Shown: positions 17,978-25,505 of the stretch, piece by piece
Layout: every line of letters starts with the position of its first letter
Position numbering within the stretch: position 1 is the stretch's first letter
Source of the DNA: Gemmatimonadota bacterium
Lineage (GTDB): Bacteria > Gemmatimonadota > Gemmatimonadetes > Gemmatimonadales > Gemmatimonadaceae
NCBI GenBank assembly: GCA_947462095.1
Contig: CANHNQ010000014.1
Coordinates: 1 to 45,178, forward strand
Direction of reading: 5' to 3'
Length of the DNA stretch: 45,178 nucleotides
Translations under genes and position numbers: made by a program
Notes under the pieces: model-generated
What the model saw: only the letters and a program-made list of their open reading frames with translations
What the model was told of the DNA's origin: nothing
Databases searched by the model: none

Positions 17978-19588
17978 ATGACACGCACCCGCAAGGCCGC
18001 CCTGGCCAGTCTGATTCTCCTCCCCGTACTCGCCGGGGGCTTTGCCCTGCAGGCGCGGTCCACGCGCGGCGGAGCTCAGCTCCTCGACCAGGTGCTGACG
18101 TTCGTCGCCCTGCGCTACGTGGACACGCTCGACGCGCAGCAGCTCTACGAGAAGGCCGCGCGCGGCCTGGTGAAGGAACTCAACGACCCCTACACCGAAC
18201 TCTTCACCCCCAAGCAGCTCGAAGAGTTCTCGCGCAACACCAACGGGCGCTATGCCGGCATCGGCATGGAGATCTCGAAGGTCGGCGACTACGTGACGGT
18301 CAATAAGGTCTTCCCGAACTCCCCCGCCGAGGGCGGTGGGGTGCAGGAAGGCGACAAGATCATGATCATCGATACGACCAATGCGCGTGGCTTCAACACG
18401 CAGCAGGTCCAGAACAAGCTGCTCGGCCCCATCGGCACGCCGGTCGACGTGACCTTCGGCCGGATCGGCGTTGGTCAGCCCATCAAGATGAATTTCAAGC
18501 GCGCCCAGATCACCGTGCCGGCGGTGCCGTACACCTTGATGCTCGACGATCGCACCGGCTACGTGCCGCTCACGCGCTTCTCCGAGCAGACCACCGAAGA
18601 CATCGCCAACTCGGTGATGGAGCTCCGGAAGAAGGGCGCCAAGGGCATCGTCATCGACCTGCGCGGCAATCCGGGCGGCATTCTGGATGAGGCGTTCGCG
18701 ATGTCGAACTTGTTCCTCCCCAAGGGCAAGGAGCTCCTGTCGGTGCGCGGCCGCGGCGAGTTCCAGCAGTTCGTAGCCGAACGGGATCCACTCGCACCGG
18801 ATGTCCCGCTCGTCGTGCTCGTCGACGGCGGCTCGGCGTCCGCCTCGGAAATTGTCGCCGGCGCCCTGCAGGACTACGATCGCGCGCTGGTGCTGGGCAC
18901 CACGTCGTTCGGCAAGGGTCTCGTGCAGTCGGTGTACAACCTCGATGGCGGCTACGCCCTCAAGATCACCACCGGCAAGTGGTACACGCCGTCGGGTCGC
19001 TCCATCCAGAAGGAGCGCAAGATGAACGCCGAAGGCCAGTTCGCCGAAGTGCTGCCCGACTCGATGGAAACCGATTCCGTGCGCAAGGCGCGTCCCACCT
19101 ACAAGTCGGCCGGCGGCCGCACGCTGTACGGCGGCGGTGCCATCACCCCCGACGTGATCGTGGCCCCGGACACGCTGTCCGGCGCGGAGCAGGCGTTCCG
19201 GCGCGCCATCGCCCCGAACTTCCAGAAGTACTTCAACGAGATTGCCGTCATCGCTGAAGGCCAGAAGGGCAAGGTGAAGCCCGACTTCGCCGTGAACCCG
19301 GCGTGGCGTGAAGCGCTGTACCAGAAGCTGACCGCCGACACGGTCAAGATCGACAGGGCGGTCTGGGACGGTGGTGCCCCGGACATCGACCGCGCCATCG
19401 AGGACCGCGTGGCCAAGGTCGCCTTCGGCGACACGCTGGTTCGTCGGCGCAGCCTGAAGGACGACAACCAGCTGCGGGCCGCGATCGACCTGCTCAAGAA
19501 GGCCGCGATCCAGAAGGACGTCTTCACGGCAGCAGGTACCGCGCCGGCCGTCACCAAGCCCGGTGTGGCCCGCCGTGGCGGAAGCTGA
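17978..19588 (+). CDS. ctpA: C-terminal processing peptidase (S41 family, PDZ domain)
   Basis: GRYAGIGMEISKVGDYVTVNKVFPNSPAEGGGVQEGD PDZ; LRGNPGGILDEAF; LVDGGSASASEIVAGALQDYDRALVLGTTSFGKGLVQ. Confidence 0.95.
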   Translation: MTRTRKAALASLILLPVLAGGFALQARSTRGGAQLLDQVLTFVALRYVDTLDAQQLYEKAARGLVKELNDPYTELFTPKQLEEFSRNTNGRYAGIGMEISKVGDYVTVNKVFPNSPAEGGGVQEGDKIMIIDTTNARGFNTQQVQNKLLGPIGTPVDVTFGRIGVGQPIKMNFKRAQITVPAVPYTLMLDDRTGYVPLTRFSEQTTEDIANSVMELRKKGAKGIVIDLRGNPGGILDEAFAMSNLFLPKGKELLSVRGRGEFQQFVAERDPLAPDVPLVVLVDGGSASASEIVAGALQDYDRALVLGTTSFGKGLVQSVYNLDGGYALKITTGKWYTPSGRSIQKERKMNAEGQFAEVLPDSMETDSVRKARPTYKSAGGRTLYGGGAITPDVIVAPDTLSGAEQAFRRAIAPNFQKYFNEIAVIAEGQKGKVKPDFAVNPAWREALYQKLTADTVKIDRAVWDGGAPDIDRAIEDRVAKVAFGDTLVRRRSLKDDNQLRAAIDLLKKAAIQKDVFTAAGTAPAVTKPGVARRGGS

Positions 19589-19629
19589 GCGCTCGGCCTC
19601 GTCACTGTAGGTATCTCTACTGAATTGCC

Positions 19630-19672
19630 GCATGGGCTGAACCTCTCTACGGTTCAGCCCATGCGCATTTTT
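19630..19672 (+). terminator. Intrinsic terminator-like hairpin after ctpA
   Basis: GCATGGGCTGAACC - TCTCTAC - GGTTCAGCCCATGC (14 bp perfect stem) followed by GCATTTTT. Confidence 0.8.
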
Positions 19673-20743
19673 GCCCCCCTCCCGATCCTGGTCGCCGCCG
19701 CCGCCGCACTGGCAGCGGCGTGCACGTCGTCGTCGCGCGCCACCGCGGCCACCAACGCCGCCCCGATGGGCGACGTCATCGCCCCTGACAGCGGCGAATC
19801 CCACATCGCGAACATCCGCCAGCTGACGAATGGCGGCGAGAATGCCGAAGCATATTTCAGCGCCGACGGCCAGTGGATCACCTTTCAGTCCACGCGCGAC
19901 GGACGCACCTGCGATCAGCAGTTCGTGATGCGTCGTGATGGATCGGGGCTCACCAAGGTATCGGTCGGCGGCAAGACCACCTGCGGATGGTTCCTGCCAG
20001 GCAGCCAGCGTCTCTTCTTCGCCTCCACGCACGCCGCCGATAGCGCGTGTCCCTTGAAGCCCGACCCCTCGCAGGGCTACGTGTGGGGCATCGATCCGTT
20101 CGACATCTACACCGTCGGCCGCGACGGCAAGGATCTCAAGCGCCTCACCAATTACGGCGTGTACACGGCCGAGGGCGTGCTGTCACCTGATGGGAAGTCG
20201 ATCGTGTTCACGTCGCTCAAGGACGGTGATCTCGACATTTACACCATGAACGTGGACGGCACCAACGTGAAGCGCCTCACCACGACGCCGGGATACGACG
20301 GGGGTCCGTGGTGGTCGCCCGATGGCAAGAAGATCGTGTACCGCGCGTGGCACTACACCGATCCGGCTGAGCTCAAAGCGTATCAGGATCTGCTCGGCAA
20401 GCGCATGATCCGCCCGAACCGCATGGAGCTCTTCGTGATGAACGCCGACGGCTCCGATCAGCGACAGATCACCAAACTGGGCGGCGCGAACTTCGGCCCG
20501 TCGTGGACGCCGGACGGGAAGCGCATCATTTTCTCGTCGAACCACGTCAATCCGCGCAGCCGCAATTTCGACTTGTATCTGGTGGGACTCGATGGAACCG
20601 GCCTCGAGCGGATCACGACCAACGGTGACTTCGACGGCTTCCCGATGTTCAGCCCCGACGGCAAGTCGCTGATCTGGGCCTCGAACCGGCACGATGCAAA
20701 GCCGGGCGAAACGAATCTGTTCCTCGCCGACTGGAAGAACTGA
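19661..20743 (+). CDS. TolB-like WD40/PD40 beta-propeller lipoprotein
   Basis: Lipobox signal MRIFAPLPILVAAAAALAAAC; repeats GVLSPDGKSIVFTSLKDGDLDIYTMNVDGTNVKRLT. The start inside the hairpin is preferred over the ORF start at 19625 because of the signal peptide. Confidence 0.85.
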   Translation: MRIFAPLPILVAAAAALAAACTSSSRATAATNAAPMGDVIAPDSGESHIANIRQLTNGGENAEAYFSADGQWITFQSTRDGRTCDQQFVMRRDGSGLTKVSVGGKTTCGWFLPGSQRLFFASTHAADSACPLKPDPSQGYVWGIDPFDIYTVGRDGKDLKRLTNYGVYTAEGVLSPDGKSIVFTSLKDGDLDIYTMNVDGTNVKRLTTTPGYDGGPWWSPDGKKIVYRAWHYTDPAELKAYQDLLGKRMIRPNRMELFVMNADGSDQRQITKLGGANFGPSWTPDGKRIIFSSNHVNPRSRNFDLYLVGLDGTGLERITTNGDFDGFPMFSPDGKSLIWASNRHDAKPGETNLFLADWKN

Positions 20744-21250
20744 TCAGACGGCGGACGACACCTTGTGGTGCTCGTTCGCGGCGTGGAGACCGAGGGTCCG
20801 CAACTGATCGGCGGCGGTCGACTGCTCGTCGACGGTCAGCCCCTGCATGACCTGCGTTAGCATCGCGGCATGCTGCGGAAAGATCCGCGCCACGAGCTCG
20901 GTGCCGGCCGGCGTGAGCGCGGCATAGCGGGCGCGGCGATCGGCCTCGCAGGTGCGCCGCTCGACCAGTCCTTTCGCGGTCAGCCGATCCACAAGGAACG
21001 TGATTCCGCCGCTCGACACCAGAATACGACGCTGCACCTCACCCAACAGCATCGGCCCCCGATGGTAGAGCGCCTCGAGGATCGCGAATTCCGCCAGCGT
21101 CAGCCCGTGCCGTGCGACATCGGCTGACGCATGGGCGGCGATGGCCGCGTGCGCGCGCGACATGATGACCCACAGCCGGAGCGCCGCCAACGACGCCGCG
21201 TCCACGTGAGGGTCGTGCGCGTCGGGGCTGAGGGGCGCGTCCGACGCCAT
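20744..21250 (-). CDS. MarR-family transcriptional regulator
   Basis: LTLAEFAILEALYHRGPMLLGEVQRRILVSSGGITFLVDRLTAKGLVERRTCEADRRARYAALTPAG. Confidence 0.9.
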   Translation of the reverse strand: MASDAPLSPDAHDPHVDAASLAALRLWVIMSRAHAAIAAHASADVARHGLTLAEFAILEALYHRGPMLLGEVQRRILVSSGGITFLVDRLTAKGLVERRTCEADRRARYAALTPAGTELVARIFPQHAAMLTQVMQGLTVDEQSTAADQLRTLGLHAANEHHKVSSAV

Positions 21251-21365
21251 GGAATGCTTGCGACCTATGCGGGTTCCCATACCGTCAAGCCTCTCCATCG
21301 TCGGCGCGCGGCGCAAGGGTACCGGCTCACCTTCCCTCCGTCAGACGGGGGCACGAGTTTCCGGT

Positions 21366-22364
21366 ATGTCGAGATTTGATCTTCGTACCGCCGCCGTGGG
21401 CGACCGGGTACAACATGAATTCCTCGTGCGTGACCGCGCCGAGAAGATGACCAAGGCCGGGATGCCGTTCGTGGTGCTGACGCTGGCCAACGGCTCCGGC
21501 AGCATCGAGACGGCCCCGATCTGGTCGGAGAAGCTGGACTGGTGCCTTGGTGCCGACCGCGGCAAGGTCGTGCAGGTGATCGGCGACATCGGGACCTTCG
21601 GGGACAAGGGGGCCGGGAAGCGACAGCTCACGCTCTCCGCCCCCCTGCGGGTCCTCCCGTCAGAGCAGTTCGATCCCACCGACTTTCTCCCGCGCATCGA
21701 CGTCGAAACGGAGCGGGTGTGGGATGCCTTCGATGATCTGCGCGCCAAAATCAGTTCGCCCTCGGTGAAGGCCGCGGTCGATCTGTTCTTTGCCGACGAC
21801 GAGTTCCGCGTGCGCTTCGAGCGCACCCCGGGCGCGGTCAACGGGCACCATTCGCAACTCGGCGGCCTGCTGCTGCATGTGTTCGAGGTGACGAAGATCG
21901 CCAAGACGATCGCCACGACCGTGCGGAAGGCAAATGCCGACCTGGCGGTCGCCGGTGCGATGCTTCACGACATCGGCAAAGTGGAAGCCTACTCCACCTC
22001 CCCCGAGGGCTTCGCGCACACCCCCACGGGTATGCTGCTGGGCCACGTGACGCTGGGCGCCCTCATGTTCGATCGAAAGCTCCGCGACTCGGGGCTGGCG
22101 CTGTCGGTCGCGCAGCGCGACGAGCTCCTGCACTTCATCCTGTCGCACCACGGCGCGCTCGAGTTCGGCAGCCCGGTGCAGCCGATGACGGTGGAAGCCG
22201 AGATCGTGCATTGGGCCGACGAGGCGTCGGCGAAGGCCACGGATATGGTGGACGAACTGGCCGATCCGGAGCTGTTCCCCCCCGGCACCGACATCGAAGT
22301 CTCCGCCAAGCGGTCGTGGCGTCTTGGCCGGAAGTTGTGGCGTCGGCCAGCCCCGTGGGAATAG
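21366..22364 (+). CDS. OB-fold plus HD-domain protein, 3'-5' exoribonuclease YhaM-like
   Basis: N-terminal OB-like domain and HHSQLGGLLLHVFEVTKIAK...AGAMLHDIGKVEAY...LHFILSHHGALEFGSPVQPMTVEAEIVHWADEASAK. Confidence 0.88.
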   Translation: MSRFDLRTAAVGDRVQHEFLVRDRAEKMTKAGMPFVVLTLANGSGSIETAPIWSEKLDWCLGADRGKVVQVIGDIGTFGDKGAGKRQLTLSAPLRVLPSEQFDPTDFLPRIDVETERVWDAFDDLRAKISSPSVKAAVDLFFADDEFRVRFERTPGAVNGHHSQLGGLLLHVFEVTKIAKTIATTVRKANADLAVAGAMLHDIGKVEAYSTSPEGFAHTPTGMLLGHVTLGALMFDRKLRDSGLALSVAQRDELLHFILSHHGALEFGSPVQPMTVEAEIVHWADEASAKATDMVDELADPELFPPGTDIEVSAKRSWRLGRKLWRRPAPWE

Positions 22365-22551
22365 CCGTTGTCGTCCGAGTGGTCTGGTCCTAGTACCGCG
22401 TTCCTAGGAGAAAACCGTCATTTGTCCGGTAGCCGGTTAATCCTGCAAATGAATTTTTGCTGTTGCTGGTGCCGGATTCCGCAAGGGTGTTTTACATTTT
22501 TCCTCGCCGGCCGCTGGATCATGGCCGGCGTACTTTGCGCGAGGAGGCGAG

Positions 22552-22761
22552 ATGCGTAAGCCACGACCGAACACGTACAACCCAGCGCAGGCGCTGCACC
22601 TGATTGCGGCCGACCGTACTGGACTTCCTCTCAGCTGTCCGTCTTGCGAGGGTCACATTGAACGTGATCCCGTGTCGCACCCACCGGCCCAGCATTCGCA
22701 CGTCACGCTCACGTGCGCGAGCTGCGGCCGACTCGCCCGCTACATTGCCGGCGTGAATTGA
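22552..22761 (+). CDS. Small zinc-ribbon protein (two CxxC pairs)
   Basis: MRKPRPNTYNPAQALHLIAADRTGLPLSCPSCEGHIERDP...VTLTCASCGRLARYIAGVN; strong SD GAGGAGG upstream. Confidence 0.7.
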   Translation: MRKPRPNTYNPAQALHLIAADRTGLPLSCPSCEGHIERDPVSHPPAQHSHVTLTCASCGRLARYIAGVN

Positions 22762-22779
22762 CATTCACTCGGTTGCTAC

Positions 22780-22818
22780 AAAAACGCCCCGCTCCGGAAG
22801 CATCCGGTCGGGGCGTTT
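22780..22818. terminator. Bidirectional intrinsic terminator between convergent genes
   Basis: AAACGCCCCGCTCCGGAAGCATCCGGTCGGGGCGTTT; reverse strand carries GTTTTTGT. Confidence 0.85.
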
Positions 22819-22839
22819 CGTTTGCACCGTGTGGCGAAC

Positions 22840-23118
22840 TCACCAGTTGATCGTGCCTTGCTTGGTGGTATCCACGTCTTCCGCATCGCCTTTCTTGAAC
22901 AGAAAAGCATCCATGTTGCGCGTCAGGAAGGTGCGCGCCTGCGGGTCCATCACGTTCAACCCATAGTGATTGATCAGCATGGTTTGCTGCTTCAACCACT
23001 GCCCCCAGCACTCCTTGCAGATCTCCCCCAGGATTCTGGCACCAACGGCGCCGGGAAACGGCGGGCGTTCGAAGCCCTCTCGGGTCTGACCACAGCGCGA
23101 GCAGGTTACATCAGCCAT
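22840..23118 (-). CDS. yggX: Fe(2+)-trafficking / oxidative damage protection protein
   Basis: MADVTCSRCGQTREGFERPPFPGAVGARILGEICKECWGQWLKQQTMLINHYGLNVMDPQARTFLTRNMDAFLF. Confidence 0.93.
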   Translation of the reverse strand: MADVTCSRCGQTREGFERPPFPGAVGARILGEICKECWGQWLKQQTMLINHYGLNVMDPQARTFLTRNMDAFLFKKGDAEDVDTTKQGTINW

Positions 23119-23319
23119 GCGTTGACTCCGAAACGCAGACGCGCGCACCGTCGCGCGTGGACGTCACGCGGCGTGCGAGTCGGCGGAATGATTGTGGTGG
23201 AGGACTTCACCGATCGCATTGCGGCCGGTCACCGAAAAGTAGCCCGGCACGCGGAGCGCGCCAGCGGTGGTGCTCGCACGGACGCCAGCGGTTCCCGCCG
23301 GATGGCCGAGCGTGGTCAC

Positions 23320-23493
23320 GAACAGCAACAGCGACAGCGACCGCAACAGCTACCGCAACAGCTACCGCAACAGCCAGAACACGGAGACCACGGATCACAC
23401 GGAATCAACACAGATAAGCAGAAAGCGCTTTTTGCTTATCTGTGGCGGTTTCCGTGTGATCCGTGGTCTCCGTATTCTGACTGTTGCTGTTCG
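23320..23493. repeat. Family 1 modular inverted repeat, element B (about 60 bp near-perfect stem)
   Basis: Left arm CAACAGCCAGAACACGGAGACCACGGATCACACGGAATCAACACAGATAAGCAGAAAGC pairs with GCTTTTTGCTTATCTGTGGCGGTTTCCGTGTGATCCGTGGTCTCCGTATTCTGACTGTTG; apex AAAGCGCTTT. Confidence 0.92.
23340..23375. repeat. 12-nt tandem repeat (ACCGCAACAGCT x3) in the outer tail of element B
   Basis: ACCGCAACAGCT ACCGCAACAGCT ACCGCAACAGCC read directly; nested in a hexamer series AACAGC/GACAGC/TACCGC. Confidence 0.9.
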
Positions 23494-23524
23494 CTCTGCG
23501 CGCATGTTTCCGCGAACGCCGCCG

Positions 23525-24382
23525 CTACACCACGTGCGTATCCAGCCAATCGGCCGTGAGTGCCGCCACCTCGTCGCGGCAATAGTCGGCCGAAATGATG
23601 TGTCCGCATCCCGTGAGCCACTCCTGGCGCTTGTCGGCGCTGCCGAGCGCCGCGAAATGGGTCTCGGCGTCGCGCGCGGCAATCCGGTTGTCCTCGCGGG
23701 ACTGCAGATACAGGGTGGGAACCCACACGCGGGAGAGCGCCGCCTCCGCGTCTTCGGCCACGCGGCGTAGTTCCGTGAGCGTTCGCGCCGTCACCACGTC
23801 GGGGCCGAGACTCGCGGCGCGGGCGGCTGGGTCGTGAATGGACGTCGCACCACCCACACTTCGCAAGTACGGGAGTGCCACACAGGCGATCCAGGCACCG
23901 AGCACTTTCCACTGCAGATCGCGCGGCATGCCCACGTACGGCGCCAGCAACACCAGCGCCGGGATCTGCGGCCGCTCAGTGGCCAACAACAACGCCAAGG
24001 CACCACCCATGCTCTGGCCGACGACCATCACGCTGTCGTACTCGTGGCAGAGCGCGTCGTATTCGGCAAGCACGGCCTCGCGCCATCGCGCCGCACGCGA
24101 CGCTTGCGCCATGGTGGCGAGATCGCGGCCATGGCCCGGCAACAGCGGTACGCGCACCGTGTAGCCCCGCGCGCGCAGTTTGTGGGCCAGATATGCCATC
24201 GACTGGGCCGTGTCGTTGAATCCATGCAACAGCAACACCGCGCGGCGCGAGACGCCGTCATCCTCCGACGCGCGCAACGTAAAACCCGCCGCTCCCTGCA
24301 CAATGCCCTGCGCATCGAAGCGAAAACGACGGGTGTGCGCGGCCTCGAAGTGCGTGCGCGCGGCAGCGCGCCAGAACGTCAT
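23525..24382 (-). CDS. Alpha/beta hydrolase (serine esterase / lysophospholipase-like)
   Basis: VLLLHGFNDTAQSMAYLAHKLRARGYTVRVPLLPGHGRD; nucleophile elbow VGQSMGGALALLLA; C-terminal GCGHIISADY. Confidence 0.88.
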   Translation of the reverse strand: MTFWRAAARTHFEAAHTRRFRFDAQGIVQGAAGFTLRASEDDGVSRRAVLLLHGFNDTAQSMAYLAHKLRARGYTVRVPLLPGHGRDLATMAQASRAARWREAVLAEYDALCHEYDSVMVVGQSMGGALALLLATERPQIPALVLLAPYVGMPRDLQWKVLGAWIACVALPYLRSVGGATSIHDPAARAASLGPDVVTARTLTELRRVAEDAEAALSRVWVPTLYLQSREDNRIAARDAETHFAALGSADKRQEWLTGCGHIISADYCRDEVAALTADWLDTHVV

Positions 24383-24406
24383 GCGGGTGCCGGTTGGCGC
24401 GACGTG

Positions 24407-25495
24407 TCAGTAGCGCGGCAACGCGGGATCGACGTCCATGCTCCACGCATCGATCCCGCCATCGATGTTGATCAGGCGCGAGAAACCGTGCTGCATCATC
24501 CAATTCGCGGCCATTTCACTGCGCATGCCGTGGTGACAGAGCAGCGCGTACGACCGCGACGGATCCAAGTCACTCGCCTTGGACGCCAACGTGTTGAGGG
24601 GGACGAGCGTGCTGACCGGCAGATGCACGAGATCGTACTCCCACGGTTCGCGGACATCGATGATGATGGGCGCGTCGTCACCAGCGAGCAGGGCGGCGAC
24701 GTCGGCCGGATTGAGATGCTGAATGGACATAGAAGGGAGAGAGGATGGACGCACATCGCCACACGTCGGGCAGTCATGACGCTTGGCGACGGCAATACGA
24801 TGCGAGTCCTGCGCCAGCAGGTCCACCAACAACAGGTGACCCACCAGCGGCAGGCCAATGCCGGTCAGGAGCTTGATCGTTTCCGTGGCCTGGTGTAACC
24901 CGATCATGCCGGGCACGACCCCAAGCACACCTTCTTCCGCGCAGGTGGGTACCGTGCCCGGTTCGGGCATCACGGGAAAGAGACAGCGATAGCAGGGGCC
25001 ACCCGGGGCCGCGAATACGCTCACCTGCCCGTCGAATCGGGCCACACTGCCGTACACGAACGGAATCCCGTGCGCGAGACAGGCGTCGTTGATCGCGTAG
25101 CGCGCGGGAAAATTGTCCGTGGCATCGATGACCACATCGTGCCCGGCCACCAGCGTGGCAGCATTCGCAGCACTGAGCCGCGTGTCGTGCGTGTGCACGA
25201 CCACGTGCGGGTTGATCAACGCCAGACGTTCACGGGCGACCTCAAGCTTGCGACGACCAACATCGGCCGTCGTGTACAGCAGCTGCCGATGCAGGTTGGT
25301 GACATCCACGACATCGGTGTCGACCAAGGTGATCGTGCCGACGCCCGCGGCCGCGAGATAGGTCGCCGCCGGCGAGCCCAGCCCGCCGGCACCGATGATC
25401 AGGACACGCCCGTTCGCGAGCTGTTCCTGTGCGGCAGGGCCGAAGCCCCGCAGCACCAACTGCCTCGCGTAGCGCGGATCGGAGAGATCGTACAC
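24407..25495 (-). CDS. ThiF/MoeB-type adenylyltransferase fused to a C-terminal rhodanese domain
   Basis: RYARQLVLRGFGPAAQEQLANGRVLIIGAGGLGSPAATYLAAAGVGTITLVD and C-terminal DAPIIIDVREPWEYDLVHLPVSTLVPL...CHHGMRS. GTG start at 25495. Confidence 0.9.
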   Translation of the reverse strand: MYDLSDPRYARQLVLRGFGPAAQEQLANGRVLIIGAGGLGSPAATYLAAAGVGTITLVDTDVVDVTNLHRQLLYTTADVGRRKLEVARERLALINPHVVVHTHDTRLSAANAATLVAGHDVVIDATDNFPARYAINDACLAHGIPFVYGSVARFDGQVSVFAAPGGPCYRCLFPVMPEPGTVPTCAEEGVLGVVPGMIGLHQATETIKLLTGIGLPLVGHLLLVDLLAQDSHRIAVAKRHDCPTCGDVRPSSLPSMSIQHLNPADVAALLAGDDAPIIIDVREPWEYDLVHLPVSTLVPLNTLASKASDLDPSRSYALLCHHGMRSEMAANWMMQHGFSRLINIDGGIDAWSMDVDPALPRY

Positions 25496-25505
25496 GATCG
25501 AACGA

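Noticed and set aside
17858-20032. 724-aa minus-strand ORF
   Set aside because: Antisense to ctpA and the TolB-like gene; no domain, composition driven by GC3 of the real genes.
23320-23400. CRISPR-like short repeats
   Set aside because: Units are 6-12 nt and contiguous, with no unique spacers of constant length and no cas genes in the window.
23157-23559. Short ORFs reading TATATATAT, EHGDHGSHGIN or RVIRGLRILTV
   Set aside because: These are translations of the family 1 repeat modules, not real proteins.
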